Positions 29,159-38,434 of a DNA stretch of 64,000 nucleotides are shown piece by piece; position 1 is the stretch's first letter, and every line of letters begins with the position of its first letter. The position numbers and the translations under genes were made by a program. Where the stretch lies: assembly GCF_025562455.1 (NCBI RefSeq), contig NZ_JAHPRO010000011.1, positions 62,001 to 126,000 of the forward strand, given 5' to 3'. The DNA is from Acinetobacter sp. WU_MDCI_Axc73 (GTDB taxonomy: Bacteria > Pseudomonadota > Gammaproteobacteria > Pseudomonadales > Moraxellaceae). The notes below the pieces were generated by a model that was not told the origin of the DNA, did no database searches, and saw nothing but the letters and a program-made list of their open reading frames with translations.

Positions 29159-29965
29159 ATGCGGGATCAAATTATTCAACATGAGCTTTCACAAGAAACC
29201 ATTAAATACGATGACTATATTGCTGGTCTGGCAAAAGGACTAAGCATTCTTGAAGTATTTGGCACAGACCGCCAGCGCCTAAATGTGACTCAGGTTGCAG
29301 AGCGTACAGCGATTACTCGAACTGCAGCGCGCCGTTATTTAAAAACCCTCAAGTTTCTGGGTTATCTGGACAGTGATGATTACTTTTATTGGCTTACGCA
29401 TAAAGTCTTAAAGTTCTCAGGAGCTTTTCTCAGTACCGCACATCTCCCCAAAGTTGCGCAGTCAGTTTTGAATCATTTATCTGAAAAAACCGCGTTGGTA
29501 TTTTCAGTTGTGGTTCAGGATAGTTATGAGGTTGTTCCGATTGCAAGAAGTGTTCCGCAAAATGCAAATTTTCGGGTGAGTCCTTTTGGGATTCATTTAG
29601 GCAATCGTATTCCAGCACATGCCTCATCGACAGGTAAAGTTCTATTGGCTCATAAATCACTTGAAGAGCAGAAGAACTGGATCAGATTATATGACCTAAA
29701 GCGATTTACCGCGTATACCTACACCGATGAAGAGACCTTTTTAGGTGCTTTAGAGGACATTAAAATGAAAGGCTACTGTATTTCTGCTGAAGAATATGAA
29801 TTAGGCGTCACCGCTATAGCGATTCCTATTGTCAATCAAACAGGGGATATTGTGGCAAGTCTAAATGCAGTAGCACCGATGAATAAGGTGAATGATCACT
29901 ATCTGGTCAATACGGTTTTACCTATGTTACGTGAGGCTGCCAAAGAAATCAGAGATATGATTTAA
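29159..29965 (+). CDS. IclR-family regulator, PobR/PcaU-like
   Basis: The protein of 268 residues has an N-terminal winged helix-turn-helix (LNVTQVAERTAITRTAARRYL) and an IclR effector domain (HASSTGKVLLAH, YCISAEEYELGVTAIAIP). The sequence style is close to the Acinetobacter aromatic-acid regulators PobR, PcaU and PcaR, which bind small aromatic or hydroaromatic acids. It is divergent from the SDR and upstream of a flavoprotein-NIPSNAP-transporter group, its likely targets. Confidence 0.88.
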   Translation: MRDQIIQHELSQETIKYDDYIAGLAKGLSILEVFGTDRQRLNVTQVAERTAITRTAARRYLKTLKFLGYLDSDDYFYWLTHKVLKFSGAFLSTAHLPKVAQSVLNHLSEKTALVFSVVVQDSYEVVPIARSVPQNANFRVSPFGIHLGNRIPAHASSTGKVLLAHKSLEEQKNWIRLYDLKRFTAYTYTDEETFLGALEDIKMKGYCISAEEYELGVTAIAIPIVNQTGDIVASLNAVAPMNKVNDHYLVNTVLPMLREAAKEIRDMI

Positions 29966-29982
29966 GTCTGCTCAGTGTGATG

Positions 29983-30008
29983 AAAGCGTTCTTAAAGAAC
30001 GCTTTTTA
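29983..30008 (+). terminator. Terminator after the first IclR gene
   Basis: AAAGCGTTCTT and AAGAACGCTTT form a compact stem followed by T residues. Confidence 0.85.
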
Positions 30009-30264
30009 TTTATAAATTTTTATTTCTTGTTTTTAAAATAATTAAAAAAATAAAAAGAATGGGCTGCTGTTTTTATAAACAATGCACGATATAAGGTTGA
30101 TTTGCGCGATGATCGCCTGAATTAGAACAAAGAGATCTGGTCGGAATTAAATATGCTCATTAGTTTAATAAAAAGAAAAGACGTTCTGGTTATCACAGCA
30201 GGATAGTGAAGACTTCATCGCTCAGGCGAATGAACGTATGCAACAGTCGCAAGGAGTGACAACA
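30009..30264. promoter_or_regulatory. Upstream region of the flavoprotein-1 operon
   Basis: No gene is seen here. The palindrome GCGAT-G-ATCGC lies at 30106-30116, and TCGCCTGA (30113-30120) is inverted as TCAGGCGA (30223-30230). These are candidate binding sites for the adjacent IclR protein. No clean -35/-10 pair was found. Confidence 0.35.
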
Positions 30265-32049
30265 ATGAATAGAATATTACCCCAACAGCTTGAATGTGAT
30301 TTAATTGTGGTTGGCGCAGGCGCAGGAGGCTTATCGACCGCCATTACCGCCAAGAAAAATGGCTTAAATGTGATTGTACTAGAAAAAGATCAGGTCTTTG
30401 GAGGTACAACAGCTTTTTCGGGTGGCGTACTTTGGATTCCGGGAAATCATCACGCTAAACAAAATGGCATACAAGATAGTCGTGATGCAGCATTGACCTA
30501 TTTAAAGCATGAAACGAAATCTTTTTTTAATACAGATGCGGTTAATGCATTTTTGGATTATGGCCCTGAAATGCTTAAGTTTTTTGAGCAAAATACCTCG
30601 GTTAAATTTATTCCAACTTTATATCCAGATTATCATCCTGATGCGCCAGGTGGGGTAGATATTGGCCGTTCAGTGCTCGCTGCACCTTATGATATTCGTG
30701 GGCTTGGTGAGCACATGCAACACCTGCGTCCCCCGCTTAAAACTATTACCTTTATGGGTATGATGTTTAATTCATCCAATGCGGATTTGAAGCATTTCTT
30801 TAATGCAACCAAGTCTTTTACTTCATTTATATACGTGGCAAAGCGGCTAGCAATTCATTTAAAAGAATTGGCACGTTATGGTCGTGGTACCAATGTGACC
30901 AGTGGTAATGCTTTGGCTGCAAGATTAGCAAAGTCGGCATTTGATTTGGATATTCCGATATATACCGAAGCTGCTGTACAAGAGTTAATTTCTGAAAACG
31001 GTAAAGTGACAGGGGTAAAAGTTAAATCCCAGCAACAATCCTCTCAAATTAAATCCCGTTATGGCGTTGTGTTGGCTTGTGGCGGTTTTTCACATGATAT
31101 TGCTCGCTTGAAACAAGCATATCCACATTTGAAACGTGGTGGTGAACATGTTTCACCTGTCCCTAAAACCAATACTGGTGATGGCTGCCGTTTGGCTGAA
31201 TCTGTTGGTGGAATTGTAGATATTCAATATGCTGACACCTCTGCATGGATGCCAGTTTCTAGAGTACCTAATGCAGAAGGTGATGGTGTATTTCCACATT
31301 TGTTGGATCGTTATAAACCAGGCATTATTGGCGTCCTCAAAAACGGCAAACGCTTTACCAATGAATCAAACTCCTATCACGATGTTGGTGCGGATTTATT
31401 TCGCGCCTGTGAAAATTTCGATGAAACAGCCATGTGGCTGATTTGTGATCAAAAAACCATCAGTAAATACGGTTTAGGATATGCCAAACCCGCACCTATG
31501 CCATTATCTGCATTAATCAAAAAAGGTTATTTGATTAAAGGGAAGAGCCTAGAAGAATTGGCTCAACATGCGGGTATAGATGGCAAAGCGCTAGTTAAGA
31601 CTGTGCAGCATTACAATATAGGTGCAGTGAACGGCGAAGATCCTGAATTTCATCGTGGTTCAACTGCATTTAACCGCTATCTTGCTGATGCAGAGCATAA
31701 GCCAAACCCATGTGTTGCACCAATCGAGCAGGGACCATTTTATGCAGTTAAGGTATTCATGGGTGATTTGGGTACTTTTGATGGTATACGAACCGCGGTA
31801 ACAGGTGAAGTTCTTGACCAAGCCAATCAAAAAATCACGGGTCTATATGCTGTTGGAAATGATCGCGCCAGTATCATGGGAGGAAATTATCCTGGAGCAG
31901 GTATTACTCTTGGGCCGATTATGACTTTTGGTTATATCACAGGCTCACATATTGCGAATTTAGCAAAAGGCGGTCAGGGTTTGTTATTTTCTCAGTCAAA
32001 ACCAGTTTTAAATCAACAGACTGCTAAAGAGGTGTGTGATGTTTCATAA
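30265..32049 (+). CDS. FAD-dependent oxidoreductase 1, 3-ketosteroid dehydrogenase/fumarate reductase-like
   Basis: The 594-residue protein has the FAD-binding VVGAGAGGLS and GGTTAFSGGVLWIPG at the N terminus. The C-terminal YPGAGITLGPIMTFGY matches the 3-ketosteroid Delta1-dehydrogenase motif, whose Tyr and Gly bind the substrate carbonyl. It should introduce a double bond next to a ring ketone. ATG 30265 is chosen for its aaggag RBS; the ORF extends upstream to 30238 without one. Its end overlaps the next gene by 11 bp. It is paralogous to the flavoproteins at 41486 and 43292. The substrate is unknown, and a steroid is not implied. Confidence 0.87.
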   Translation: MNRILPQQLECDLIVVGAGAGGLSTAITAKKNGLNVIVLEKDQVFGGTTAFSGGVLWIPGNHHAKQNGIQDSRDAALTYLKHETKSFFNTDAVNAFLDYGPEMLKFFEQNTSVKFIPTLYPDYHPDAPGGVDIGRSVLAAPYDIRGLGEHMQHLRPPLKTITFMGMMFNSSNADLKHFFNATKSFTSFIYVAKRLAIHLKELARYGRGTNVTSGNALAARLAKSAFDLDIPIYTEAAVQELISENGKVTGVKVKSQQQSSQIKSRYGVVLACGGFSHDIARLKQAYPHLKRGGEHVSPVPKTNTGDGCRLAESVGGIVDIQYADTSAWMPVSRVPNAEGDGVFPHLLDRYKPGIIGVLKNGKRFTNESNSYHDVGADLFRACENFDETAMWLICDQKTISKYGLGYAKPAPMPLSALIKKGYLIKGKSLEELAQHAGIDGKALVKTVQHYNIGAVNGEDPEFHRGSTAFNRYLADAEHKPNPCVAPIEQGPFYAVKVFMGDLGTFDGIRTAVTGEVLDQANQKITGLYAVGNDRASIMGGNYPGAGITLGPIMTFGYITGSHIANLAKGGQGLLFSQSKPVLNQQTAKEVCDVS

Positions 32050-32371
32050 ACCGATTGTGGATCATCGTATCTATAACATTACTCCGCGCTGCATGCCTAA
32101 ATTTCTAGAAGTATTTGATCAATTGGCAATGCCTGTTTTAAAGAAGCATTTAGGCGAACCCCTTGGTTTTTATGTCAGTAGTGTTGGAACACTGAATCAA
32201 GTCGTACATTTATGGGGTTATGACAGTTTGGATGATTACGAAAAACGCAGTCATGCCCGTGATACAGATCCCGAATTTCAGATTTATTTAAAAGCATCAG
32301 AAGGGTTGGTGGTGTCGCAGGTTAATCAAATTGTGAAACCTGTGCATTTGGCCGCTTTACGCAAACCTTGA
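32039..32371 (+). CDS. Single-domain NIPSNAP-family protein
   Basis: The 110-residue protein shows the NIPSNAP ferredoxin-like fold pattern: VDHRIYNITPRCMPKFLEVF, then VGTLNQVVHLWGYDSLDDYEKRS. Its gene overlaps the flavoprotein gene by 11 bp, implying coupled translation and a partner role. Members of this fold are often small partner or accessory proteins in catabolic gene clusters. The biochemical role here is not known. A second flavoprotein-NIPSNAP pair lies at 43292-45651. Confidence 0.8.
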   Translation: MFHKPIVDHRIYNITPRCMPKFLEVFDQLAMPVLKKHLGEPLGFYVSSVGTLNQVVHLWGYDSLDDYEKRSHARDTDPEFQIYLKASEGLVVSQVNQIVKPVHLAALRKP

Positions 32372-32405
32372 CATAACAGTTTAGTTAAAAAACGCCCTTA
32401 AGGAA

Positions 32406-32440
32406 CGGTATTTTGAGAAAAATACCGAAGGGTCACTTCG
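32406..32440 (+). repeat. Two adjoining hairpins in front of AAHS transporter 1
   Basis: CGGTATTTT pairs with AAAATACCG (32406-32427), directly followed by CGAAG-GGTCA-CTTCG (about 32426-32440). No T-run follows, so mRNA processing or attenuation is more likely than full termination. The transporter starts 22 bp downstream with an aggag RBS. Confidence 0.55.
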
Positions 32441-32461
32441 TGCTTTTCTCAGGAGAATCTA

Positions 32462-33826
32462 ATGAGCACAAGTCATTTACAAAGGAAGGATGTAAAAACA
32501 ATACTCAACGAAAATAAAATGGGTGCGATGCAAAAACTTATTTTATTCTTTTGTTTTGCGATTATTGCACTAGATGGTCTGGATGTGGTGGTTATGGGAT
32601 TGATCGCACCACAGATTATTCAGGAGTGGGGTGTCAGTGCGCAAGAACTTGCGCCTGTTCTTAGTGCTGCATTGGTGGGACTGGCGGTTGGAGCTTTAGT
32701 ATCGGGCCCGCTTTCAGACAAATTTGGACGTAAACCTGTCCTCATTTTAAGTGTATTGGCGTTTGGTATTTTTACTTTATTGACCGCATTTTCAAGCGAC
32801 ATTAATCATTTGATTATTTATCGTTTTCTAACTGGATTAGGTGCGGGTGCTGCTGCCCCCAACGCGGCTACCTTAGCTGCTGAATATGCTCCAGATCATC
32901 GCCGTTCTTTTTCAGTAACCGTGGCGTATTGTGGTTTTTCATTAGGTGCTGCGGCTGGTGGCTTTCTAGCGGCATGGATGATTCCAGAGTTCGGCTGGCG
33001 CAGTATGCTTATTCTGGGTGGAATATTGCCGCTCATTTTAGTGCCATTTTTATATTGGAAAATGCCCGAATCTATTACCTATTTAGTCAAACATTCAAAG
33101 TCTCAGCATAGAATAAAGGCAATCTTAAAACAGCTTTTTCCTCAGCAGTCTTATGCTGAACAACAGATTTACTTAAATGAAGTTCAAACTGAGAAATCTG
33201 GTTTAAGCCTAATCCTCTCTAGTAAGTATCGCTATGGCACTATTATGCTCTGGATTAGTTATTTCATGGCATTATTCCTGATTTATCTGTGCAGTAGCTG
33301 GTTGCCGACTTTAATTAAGGCAAATCATTTCACCATTTCTCAAGCGGCTATTGTTACTTCATTCTTCCAGATTGGTGGGCCAATTGGCAGTATTACACTT
33401 GGTTGGTGTATGGATCGCTTTCGTCCATGTCTGGTGCTGTTTATTGCGATGATGATCGGCGCACTAGCCACTTTTGGACTTGGTCATTTCAATCAGGACA
33501 TGTTTTTGATGTGTGTCTTTGCCTGGATTCTTGGTTTCACTTTTAATGGTGGTTCTGTCGGACTCAGTGCATTGGCAACAGGCTACTACCCAACGTCGGC
33601 ACGGGCAACGGGGGCAAGCTGGATGAACGGGATTGGTCGATTCGGTGCGATTCTAAGCGCATTTGCTGGTGCAGCCATGATTGGTTCAGGTATGCCATTT
33701 TCAACCATGTTTTCATTACTCATGATTCCTGCGGTACTTTCTGGCATTGCAGTTTTAGTTCAGGGGTTAAAAGCTAAACGAGCGAAACCTGTCGCGAATT
33801 CCTATTTAAGTTTGGATCAACAATAA
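32462..33826 (+). CDS. MFS transporter 1, aromatic acid:H+ symporter (AAHS) type
   Basis: The 454-residue, 12-TM protein has the AAHS hallmarks: an Asp in TM1 (ALDGLDVVVMG), the TM2-3 loop GPLSDKFGRKPVL, and RFLTGLGAGAAAPNAATL. PcaK and BenK of Acinetobacter belong to this family and import benzoate-like acids with protons. It follows flavoprotein 1 and the NIPSNAP gene in the same orientation. Its likely cargo is the compound that the island degrades. Confidence 0.9.
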   Translation: MSTSHLQRKDVKTILNENKMGAMQKLILFFCFAIIALDGLDVVVMGLIAPQIIQEWGVSAQELAPVLSAALVGLAVGALVSGPLSDKFGRKPVLILSVLAFGIFTLLTAFSSDINHLIIYRFLTGLGAGAAAPNAATLAAEYAPDHRRSFSVTVAYCGFSLGAAAGGFLAAWMIPEFGWRSMLILGGILPLILVPFLYWKMPESITYLVKHSKSQHRIKAILKQLFPQQSYAEQQIYLNEVQTEKSGLSLILSSKYRYGTIMLWISYFMALFLIYLCSSWLPTLIKANHFTISQAAIVTSFFQIGGPIGSITLGWCMDRFRPCLVLFIAMMIGALATFGLGHFNQDMFLMCVFAWILGFTFNGGSVGLSALATGYYPTSARATGASWMNGIGRFGAILSAFAGAAMIGSGMPFSTMFSLLMIPAVLSGIAVLVQGLKAKRAKPVANSYLSLDQQ

Positions 33827-33838
33827 CGCTACTCGATC

Positions 33839-33866
33839 ACTGAGGTTCAACGTTTTGACCCTCAGT
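33839..33866 (+). terminator. Hairpin after AAHS transporter 1
   Basis: ACTGAGG and CCTCAGT form the outer stem, with partial pairing inside (TTCAA/TTTGA). The T-run is poor. Confidence 0.5.
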
Positions 33867-34030
33867 CATTTAGTTAAAAAACTTTTAATGGGCTTGATTC
33901 ATATAGAAATCAGCTAAGTGTAGATGCATGCCCAAAATTTAAAAAAATCGCCCATTGAACCTGACTTTAAACTTAAAGAAGTCCTACTCAATGAAACAGA
34001 TAACAAATGTATTGCTAAGGATCAGCATTC

Positions 34031-35377
34031 ATGAAATTTTCAGTGACACCTTTGTTTTTTATATTGACCACAACACTCAGTTCAACCACAGTTTTTGCCT
34101 TTCAACCCTTTGCTCAGGATCAAAAATGGATCACGGGTGACTGGAATGGAAAACGTAACGAATGGGTACAACACGGTTACCAATTCAATCTCGCATTTCA
34201 GAATGAAAGTGCAACAAATATAAAAGGTGGTTATGACGATTCACAAAAGCTTTTTAATGCCAATCAATGGACATTTGGAGCTTTACTGGATTTAGAGAAA
34301 ATTGCAGGTTGGAACAATACTCAAGCCAATATCAACATTACCAAACGAGATGGTCAATCTTTATCGAATGATCGAATAAGTGACCCAAGAGCAGCACAAT
34401 TTAGTAGCGCCCAAGAAATTTATGGGCGTGGGCAATGGTGGCGCTTAAGTAGTGCGTGGATTAAAAAAGGACTGATCGAGAATCAGCTACAAATCAAATT
34501 CGGTCGAATGGGGCTTTCAGATGACTTTAATAGCTCGCATTGTGAGTTCCAAAACTTGATGTTATGTGGTGGACAACTCGGTAAAACAGTAGGAGATGTC
34601 TGGTTTAATTATCCAGTTAGCCAATGGGGCATCAATGCCAAATATCAATTTTTACCTACATGGTGGGTTGCCGCGGGTATTTATGAGGTAAATCCTGAAA
34701 ATGCACTTGAAAAACATGGTTTTAATCTGGATATGGATCACACCAAAGGCGCTTTGATCCCCGTAGAGCTGGTTTGGAAACCCAAATTAGATCTGTTCAA
34801 TGGATTAGCAGGTGAATATAAAGTAGGTGCATTCTTATCTACGGCAGACGCACGTCATGTTGATTTAGATGAAGAGGGTAAGATTCAGCCTAAAGCAGTA
34901 GATCGAAAGTGGGAAAATAATAAGCATAGTATTTGGTTAAATGCTCAACAACAGGTGTTTTCACCTGAAAATGATGCGACACGTGGATTATTTGTTTCGG
35001 CAAATTTTACCTTTAATGATCCAGCTACGACAGTTGTTAAAACCAGTCAGCAACTTGCATTCTGGTATAAAGGAGCGTTTGATCAACGGCCAAATGACAC
35101 GATTGGATTAGGTTTTGCTCATTTTGATGTTAACCCACGCGTACGTGACAGGCAAAATGTTGCCAATCAGGCATTAGGTTTGAATGAAACAGATTATGCT
35201 GATATGAGATATACCCCAATTCAATATAACGAATTAAATATCGAACTGAACTATCATTATCAATGGTCACCTGCGATCGCGCTTCGTCCTAATCTTCAAT
35301 ATGTGCATCAACCTGGTGGAGTTAAACAAGTTAAAGATGCTTGGGTTGCAGGTTTGACCATGAAGCTAAATTTTTAG
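34031..35377 (+). CDS. OprB-like carbohydrate porin
   Basis: The protein of 448 residues starts with a signal peptide ending near TTVFAFQ. The mature start WITGDWNGKRNEWVQHGY and the repeated aromatic/amphipathic strands, ending in LTMKLNF with a terminal Phe, are those of OprB-family outer-membrane porins. It would let the island's substrate, perhaps a polyol or hydroaromatic acid, cross the outer membrane. It lies 200 bp after AAHS transporter 1. Confidence 0.87.
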   Translation: MKFSVTPLFFILTTTLSSTTVFAFQPFAQDQKWITGDWNGKRNEWVQHGYQFNLAFQNESATNIKGGYDDSQKLFNANQWTFGALLDLEKIAGWNNTQANINITKRDGQSLSNDRISDPRAAQFSSAQEIYGRGQWWRLSSAWIKKGLIENQLQIKFGRMGLSDDFNSSHCEFQNLMLCGGQLGKTVGDVWFNYPVSQWGINAKYQFLPTWWVAAGIYEVNPENALEKHGFNLDMDHTKGALIPVELVWKPKLDLFNGLAGEYKVGAFLSTADARHVDLDEEGKIQPKAVDRKWENNKHSIWLNAQQQVFSPENDATRGLFVSANFTFNDPATTVVKTSQQLAFWYKGAFDQRPNDTIGLGFAHFDVNPRVRDRQNVANQALGLNETDYADMRYTPIQYNELNIELNYHYQWSPAIALRPNLQYVHQPGGVKQVKDAWVAGLTMKLNF

Positions 35378-35431
35378 ATTTTAGAGATTAAAAACAGCAG
35401 GGGTAAGCCACATGACTTTCTCCTGTTTTGA

Positions 35432-36052
35432 TTAGGATTGATCAAACAATATTTTGAGATTTTCTTGAAAAAGTTCCACCATAGGCAAACATCCATCAGG
35501 ATTTAAGATGCCATTATGAATCATACTCATCCACATGGGGCTTACGATGAGAAGTGCGAATTGTTGTGGTGAAATTTGAAGTGATAGTTCTCCGCGTGTT
35601 ATGGCGAGAGCGCTAAGGAGTTCAAGTTCGCGTTGAATTGGTAAAAAAATTTTATTGACATAAGTTTGACGAATATGAGGAAAATTATTCCCTTCACGCA
35701 AGATTAAACGTGCCATATCAGCACGACCTGTTGACTCGAGTGTGAATACACTTGGTATAATTTTTTTGCAAATAAAGGCATAAACCGACTCATTCTCGGT
35801 GATTTCCTTCGCTTGAATTGGACGAAATGACTCATTAATTAAGGCATCAATCACCCCTTCGAAAAGTTGTTCTTTAGTCTCAAAATAAGAATAAATCGTA
35901 CCTTTACCTAATTCAGCACCTTTGGCAATTTCTGAGATTCTAGCGCGAGCAAAACCAACATCAATAAAATGTTGCAAAGCCGAATCAATAATTTTTTTCC
36001 GTGTTTCTTGCGTTTTTTCAAAGCTTGGACCACGTGTTTTAGGTTTTTCCAT
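35432..36052 (-). CDS. TetR-family regulator of the adjacent MFS gene
   Basis: The 206-residue protein has a TetR helix-turn-helix at about residues 15-60 (ARISEIAKGAELGKGTIYSYF) and an effector domain. It is divergent from the MFS gene at 36152. The gap between them holds a promoter framed by two palindromes, so it is most likely a local repressor. The ligand is unknown. Confidence 0.87.
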   Translation of the reverse strand: MEKPKTRGPSFEKTQETRKKIIDSALQHFIDVGFARARISEIAKGAELGKGTIYSYFETKEQLFEGVIDALINESFRPIQAKEITENESVYAFICKKIIPSVFTLESTGRADMARLILREGNNFPHIRQTYVNKIFLPIQRELELLSALAITRGELSLQISPQQFALLIVSPMWMSMIHNGILNPDGCLPMVELFQENLKILFDQS

Positions 36053-36094
36053 GCCGAATAAAATTTGCTTTTCCAGCCATTAGTCTAACATAAA

Positions 36095-36137
36095 TTGACC
36101 TTTGGGTCATATTTGATTAAAATCGACCAAAAGGTCA
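36095..36137 (+). promoter_or_regulatory. sigma70 promoter with two TetR operators
   Basis: TTGACC (36095-36100) and TAAAAT (36118-36123) are 17 bp apart. TGACC-TTTG-GGTCA (36096-36109) covers the -35, and CGACC-AAAA-GGTCA (36124-36137) sits just after the -10. The palindrome centres are 28 bp apart. Confidence 0.78.
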
Positions 36138-36151
36138 TTTTTGGTTCTGCT

Positions 36152-37363
36152 ATGCAAACGCCAAAATCAGGTATTCAATACAGCATTATCAGTTTTGCGC
36201 TTTGTCTGGCTGCATTAAGCACCGCTTTGGCTAGCCCACTATATGCAATTTATCAACAACAATGGGGCATCAGCACTTCACAAGTCGGCTATATTTTTAT
36301 TGCTTATATGTTGGGTGTGGTTTTTTCATTACTGTTTTTAAACAAGTTGAATGCCATTTATCACTACAAACATGTGATTTTGGCCAGTTTGGCAATGACG
36401 ATTTTAGGTTTATTGCTTTCTGCACTTGCAACATCTGTATGGTTGTTGAGTTTTTCAAGATTTTTGATTGGGATTGCTTCTGGCTTAATCACCACAGCGG
36501 CAATGGTTGGACTAAAAGATCAATATCCATTTGCTAATAAAGCACTTGCAGAAAAAATGACTTCGATGATTACGGTCTTGGGTTTTGGTTTAGGGCCTTT
36601 ATTAGGCGGGATATTTGCTGATCATACTGCGCGGCCATTGTCAGATCCATACTGGATCATCATTTTTTTCTCAACTTTGATTTTGATCAGTGTGTTTTGG
36701 GTCAAGCCTCAGTTGAAATTACAGAACAAGCCACATTGGACAGCTTTATTCAGAGTACAGCGACTAGATTTACCACAAATTAGCTCACGTAAAGTGTTTT
36801 GGGTGTGTAGTGTTTCTGCGCTCTGTAGCTTTGGCGCTTTTAGTTTATATGCGGCTTTAGCTGGAACATTTATTCATGAATTACCTATTCCATCATCAGC
36901 AACACTGACTGGTATATCGATCTCAATCATTTTATTTGTATCTGTACTCAGTCAATTACTCTGTAAATCTTTTAAAGAAATACATGTTCTATACGTAGGA
37001 TTAGCTGCTTTATTGTTCGGAACATTGAGTTTAGTTATTGCAGAGGTGGAACATTCAATTTGGTTTTTATTGCTGAGTATTTTCTTAACAGGCATGGGAC
37101 ATGGCTTTTCTTTAAGTGCCGCGTATTACTATATTGGCAAAATGATGGATCGTGAAAAGAACCCGTTAATTTTTTCTAGTTATTTATTGATTGCTTATCA
37201 AGGAACCATTTGGCCAGTTATTTTTTCAAGTTATTTAATTGAATCTGTAGGCGTGGTGATAACCCTGTCCGTTATTGCAATATTGTTAATGGCAACCATC
37301 ATCTGGCTTATATACCAGCTTAAGTTCAAAGTTGAGCCTTTATTATCCTGCTATAAATCATAG
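36152..37363 (+). CDS. MFS efflux-type transporter
   Basis: The 403-residue protein has about 12 membrane segments in the style of the MFS_1 drug-export group, and a TM5-like GLGPLLGGIFADHTA stretch. The longer frame from 36095 would run through the promoter and operators, so ATG 36152 is used although its RBS is weak. Control by the divergent TetR is likely. The cargo is unknown, and it may export toxic intermediates of the neighbouring catabolic genes. Confidence 0.8.
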   Translation: MQTPKSGIQYSIISFALCLAALSTALASPLYAIYQQQWGISTSQVGYIFIAYMLGVVFSLLFLNKLNAIYHYKHVILASLAMTILGLLLSALATSVWLLSFSRFLIGIASGLITTAAMVGLKDQYPFANKALAEKMTSMITVLGFGLGPLLGGIFADHTARPLSDPYWIIIFFSTLILISVFWVKPQLKLQNKPHWTALFRVQRLDLPQISSRKVFWVCSVSALCSFGAFSLYAALAGTFIHELPIPSSATLTGISISIILFVSVLSQLLCKSFKEIHVLYVGLAALLFGTLSLVIAEVEHSIWFLLLSIFLTGMGHGFSLSAAYYYIGKMMDREKNPLIFSSYLLIAYQGTIWPVIFSSYLIESVGVVITLSVIAILLMATIIWLIYQLKFKVEPLLSCYKS

Positions 37364-37457
37364 CTAATGTCACCAGATATTTAAGGAGTAAGAGGACGAA
37401 AAAGGAAATAAAAAAGCAATCGAAAGTTGAATTTCGATTGCCCAAGGAAATTCAAAA

Positions 37458-38228
37458 TTAAATATGGATTAAATTAATGATCGACGCAATTTTATCAGAA
37501 GTGGCATGTAATGCAGGAGCAAGTTCTTCTATACGTTTTGGACTCAAACGAACTGATGGACCCGCGATACTCACTGTTCCAAAAGGTTGCCCCGTTTGCG
37601 GATTAACAATGATTTTAGCCATCGCCGACATGCCCAGTTCATAAGTGTCACTAATGACACCGTAACCACGCTGTTTTGATGCTTCAATCATTTGCTCAAG
37701 TTCAGTCAGATTTTTAGGTGAGTTAGGACCAAAGTTTTGAGCTTTCTCAAAACCTTCTCGTTCTACCAAACGTTTAAAGTCTTTTTGATCAAGTTCTGAT
37801 AAATAGGCTAAACCACAGGCAGATGCTGGCAAGTAAGCCACATTACCTGAATCTGGATCGTACTTTAGTCCAGATTTAGCTCCTTGAGCTTTTCCGATCC
37901 AGATGATTTTTTCATCTTCGATCAGCCCAAGGCGTACGAGTTCAGAAGAAGTTTCAGCCAGTTCATTTAGGTAGGGTTGAAAGGTTTCTGTAATCGAACG
38001 TGAAGACAAATAACTTAGACCCATAGAGGCAATTTTCAGGGTTAGTTTGTAATGTTGAGTGATGTCATCCTGATAGATATAACCCATATCTTTCATGGCA
38101 GTCAGAATACGGTGCATGGCTGATTTGGGGATATCGAGGTCAACTGACATTTGACTTAAAGCACATCCATCAACTTGTTTTAATAGTGCTTCAAGAATGG
38201 CTAAAGAACGATCGGTGTTACTAATCAT
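37458..38228 (-). CDS. IclR-family regulator of the main catabolic operon
   Basis: This 256-residue IclR protein has a winged helix-turn-helix (CALSQMSVDLDIPKSAMHRI) and an effector domain (LPASACGLAYLSEL, VISDTYELGMSAMAKIIV). It is divergent from the seven-gene run starting at 38435. A perfect 23-bp palindrome lies 16 bp before its start, and a matching palindrome is found at 48847, so it probably controls both operons and itself. The inducer is probably an island substrate or intermediate. Confidence 0.88.
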   Translation of the reverse strand: MISNTDRSLAILEALLKQVDGCALSQMSVDLDIPKSAMHRILTAMKDMGYIYQDDITQHYKLTLKIASMGLSYLSSRSITETFQPYLNELAETSSELVRLGLIEDEKIIWIGKAQGAKSGLKYDPDSGNVAYLPASACGLAYLSELDQKDFKRLVEREGFEKAQNFGPNSPKNLTELEQMIEASKQRGYGVISDTYELGMSAMAKIIVNPQTGQPFGTVSIAGPSVRLSPKRIEELAPALHATSDKIASIINLIHI

Positions 38229-38243
38229 AAAAATCCTGATATT

Positions 38244-38266
38244 TTTTTGGAACAGTGTTCCAAAAA
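38244..38266. promoter_or_regulatory. Perfect palindrome, probable IclR operator
   Basis: TTTTTGGAACA and TGTTCCAAAAA flank one central base, giving 11 + 1 + 11 bp without mismatch. The core TGGAACANTGTTCCA resembles IclR/KdgR-type operators and recurs at 48848-48862. Confidence 0.75.
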
Positions 38267-38327
38267 TTTAAAAAACAGATTATAGTTGTTATAGATTCTA
38301 TCTTAAATACCGTTGAGATAAATCATT

Positions 38328-38345
38328 TGGGAAGGCGGTTTCCCA
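38328..38345. promoter_or_regulatory. Second inverted repeat in the iclR-transporter gap
   Basis: TGGGAA and TTCCCA flank a 6-bp spacer, 90 bp before the AAHS transporter 2 start. It may be a second, weaker regulatory site. The spacing differs from the main palindrome. Confidence 0.35.
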
Positions 38346-38434
38346 TATTTTAATAGTTTGTCAAAGAATTGAGAGAAAATTGACCGTGCAATGGAAAGCG
38401 CACATTTGTCAATAAACACTAATGGAGCAAGTGT

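Noticed and set aside
33955..34140. Small ORF before the OprB-like porin
   Set aside because: It overlaps the porin's signal peptide in another frame and resembles no known protein.
36095..36151. N-terminal extension of the MFS gene
   Set aside because: It would place the -35, -10 and both operators inside the coding sequence.
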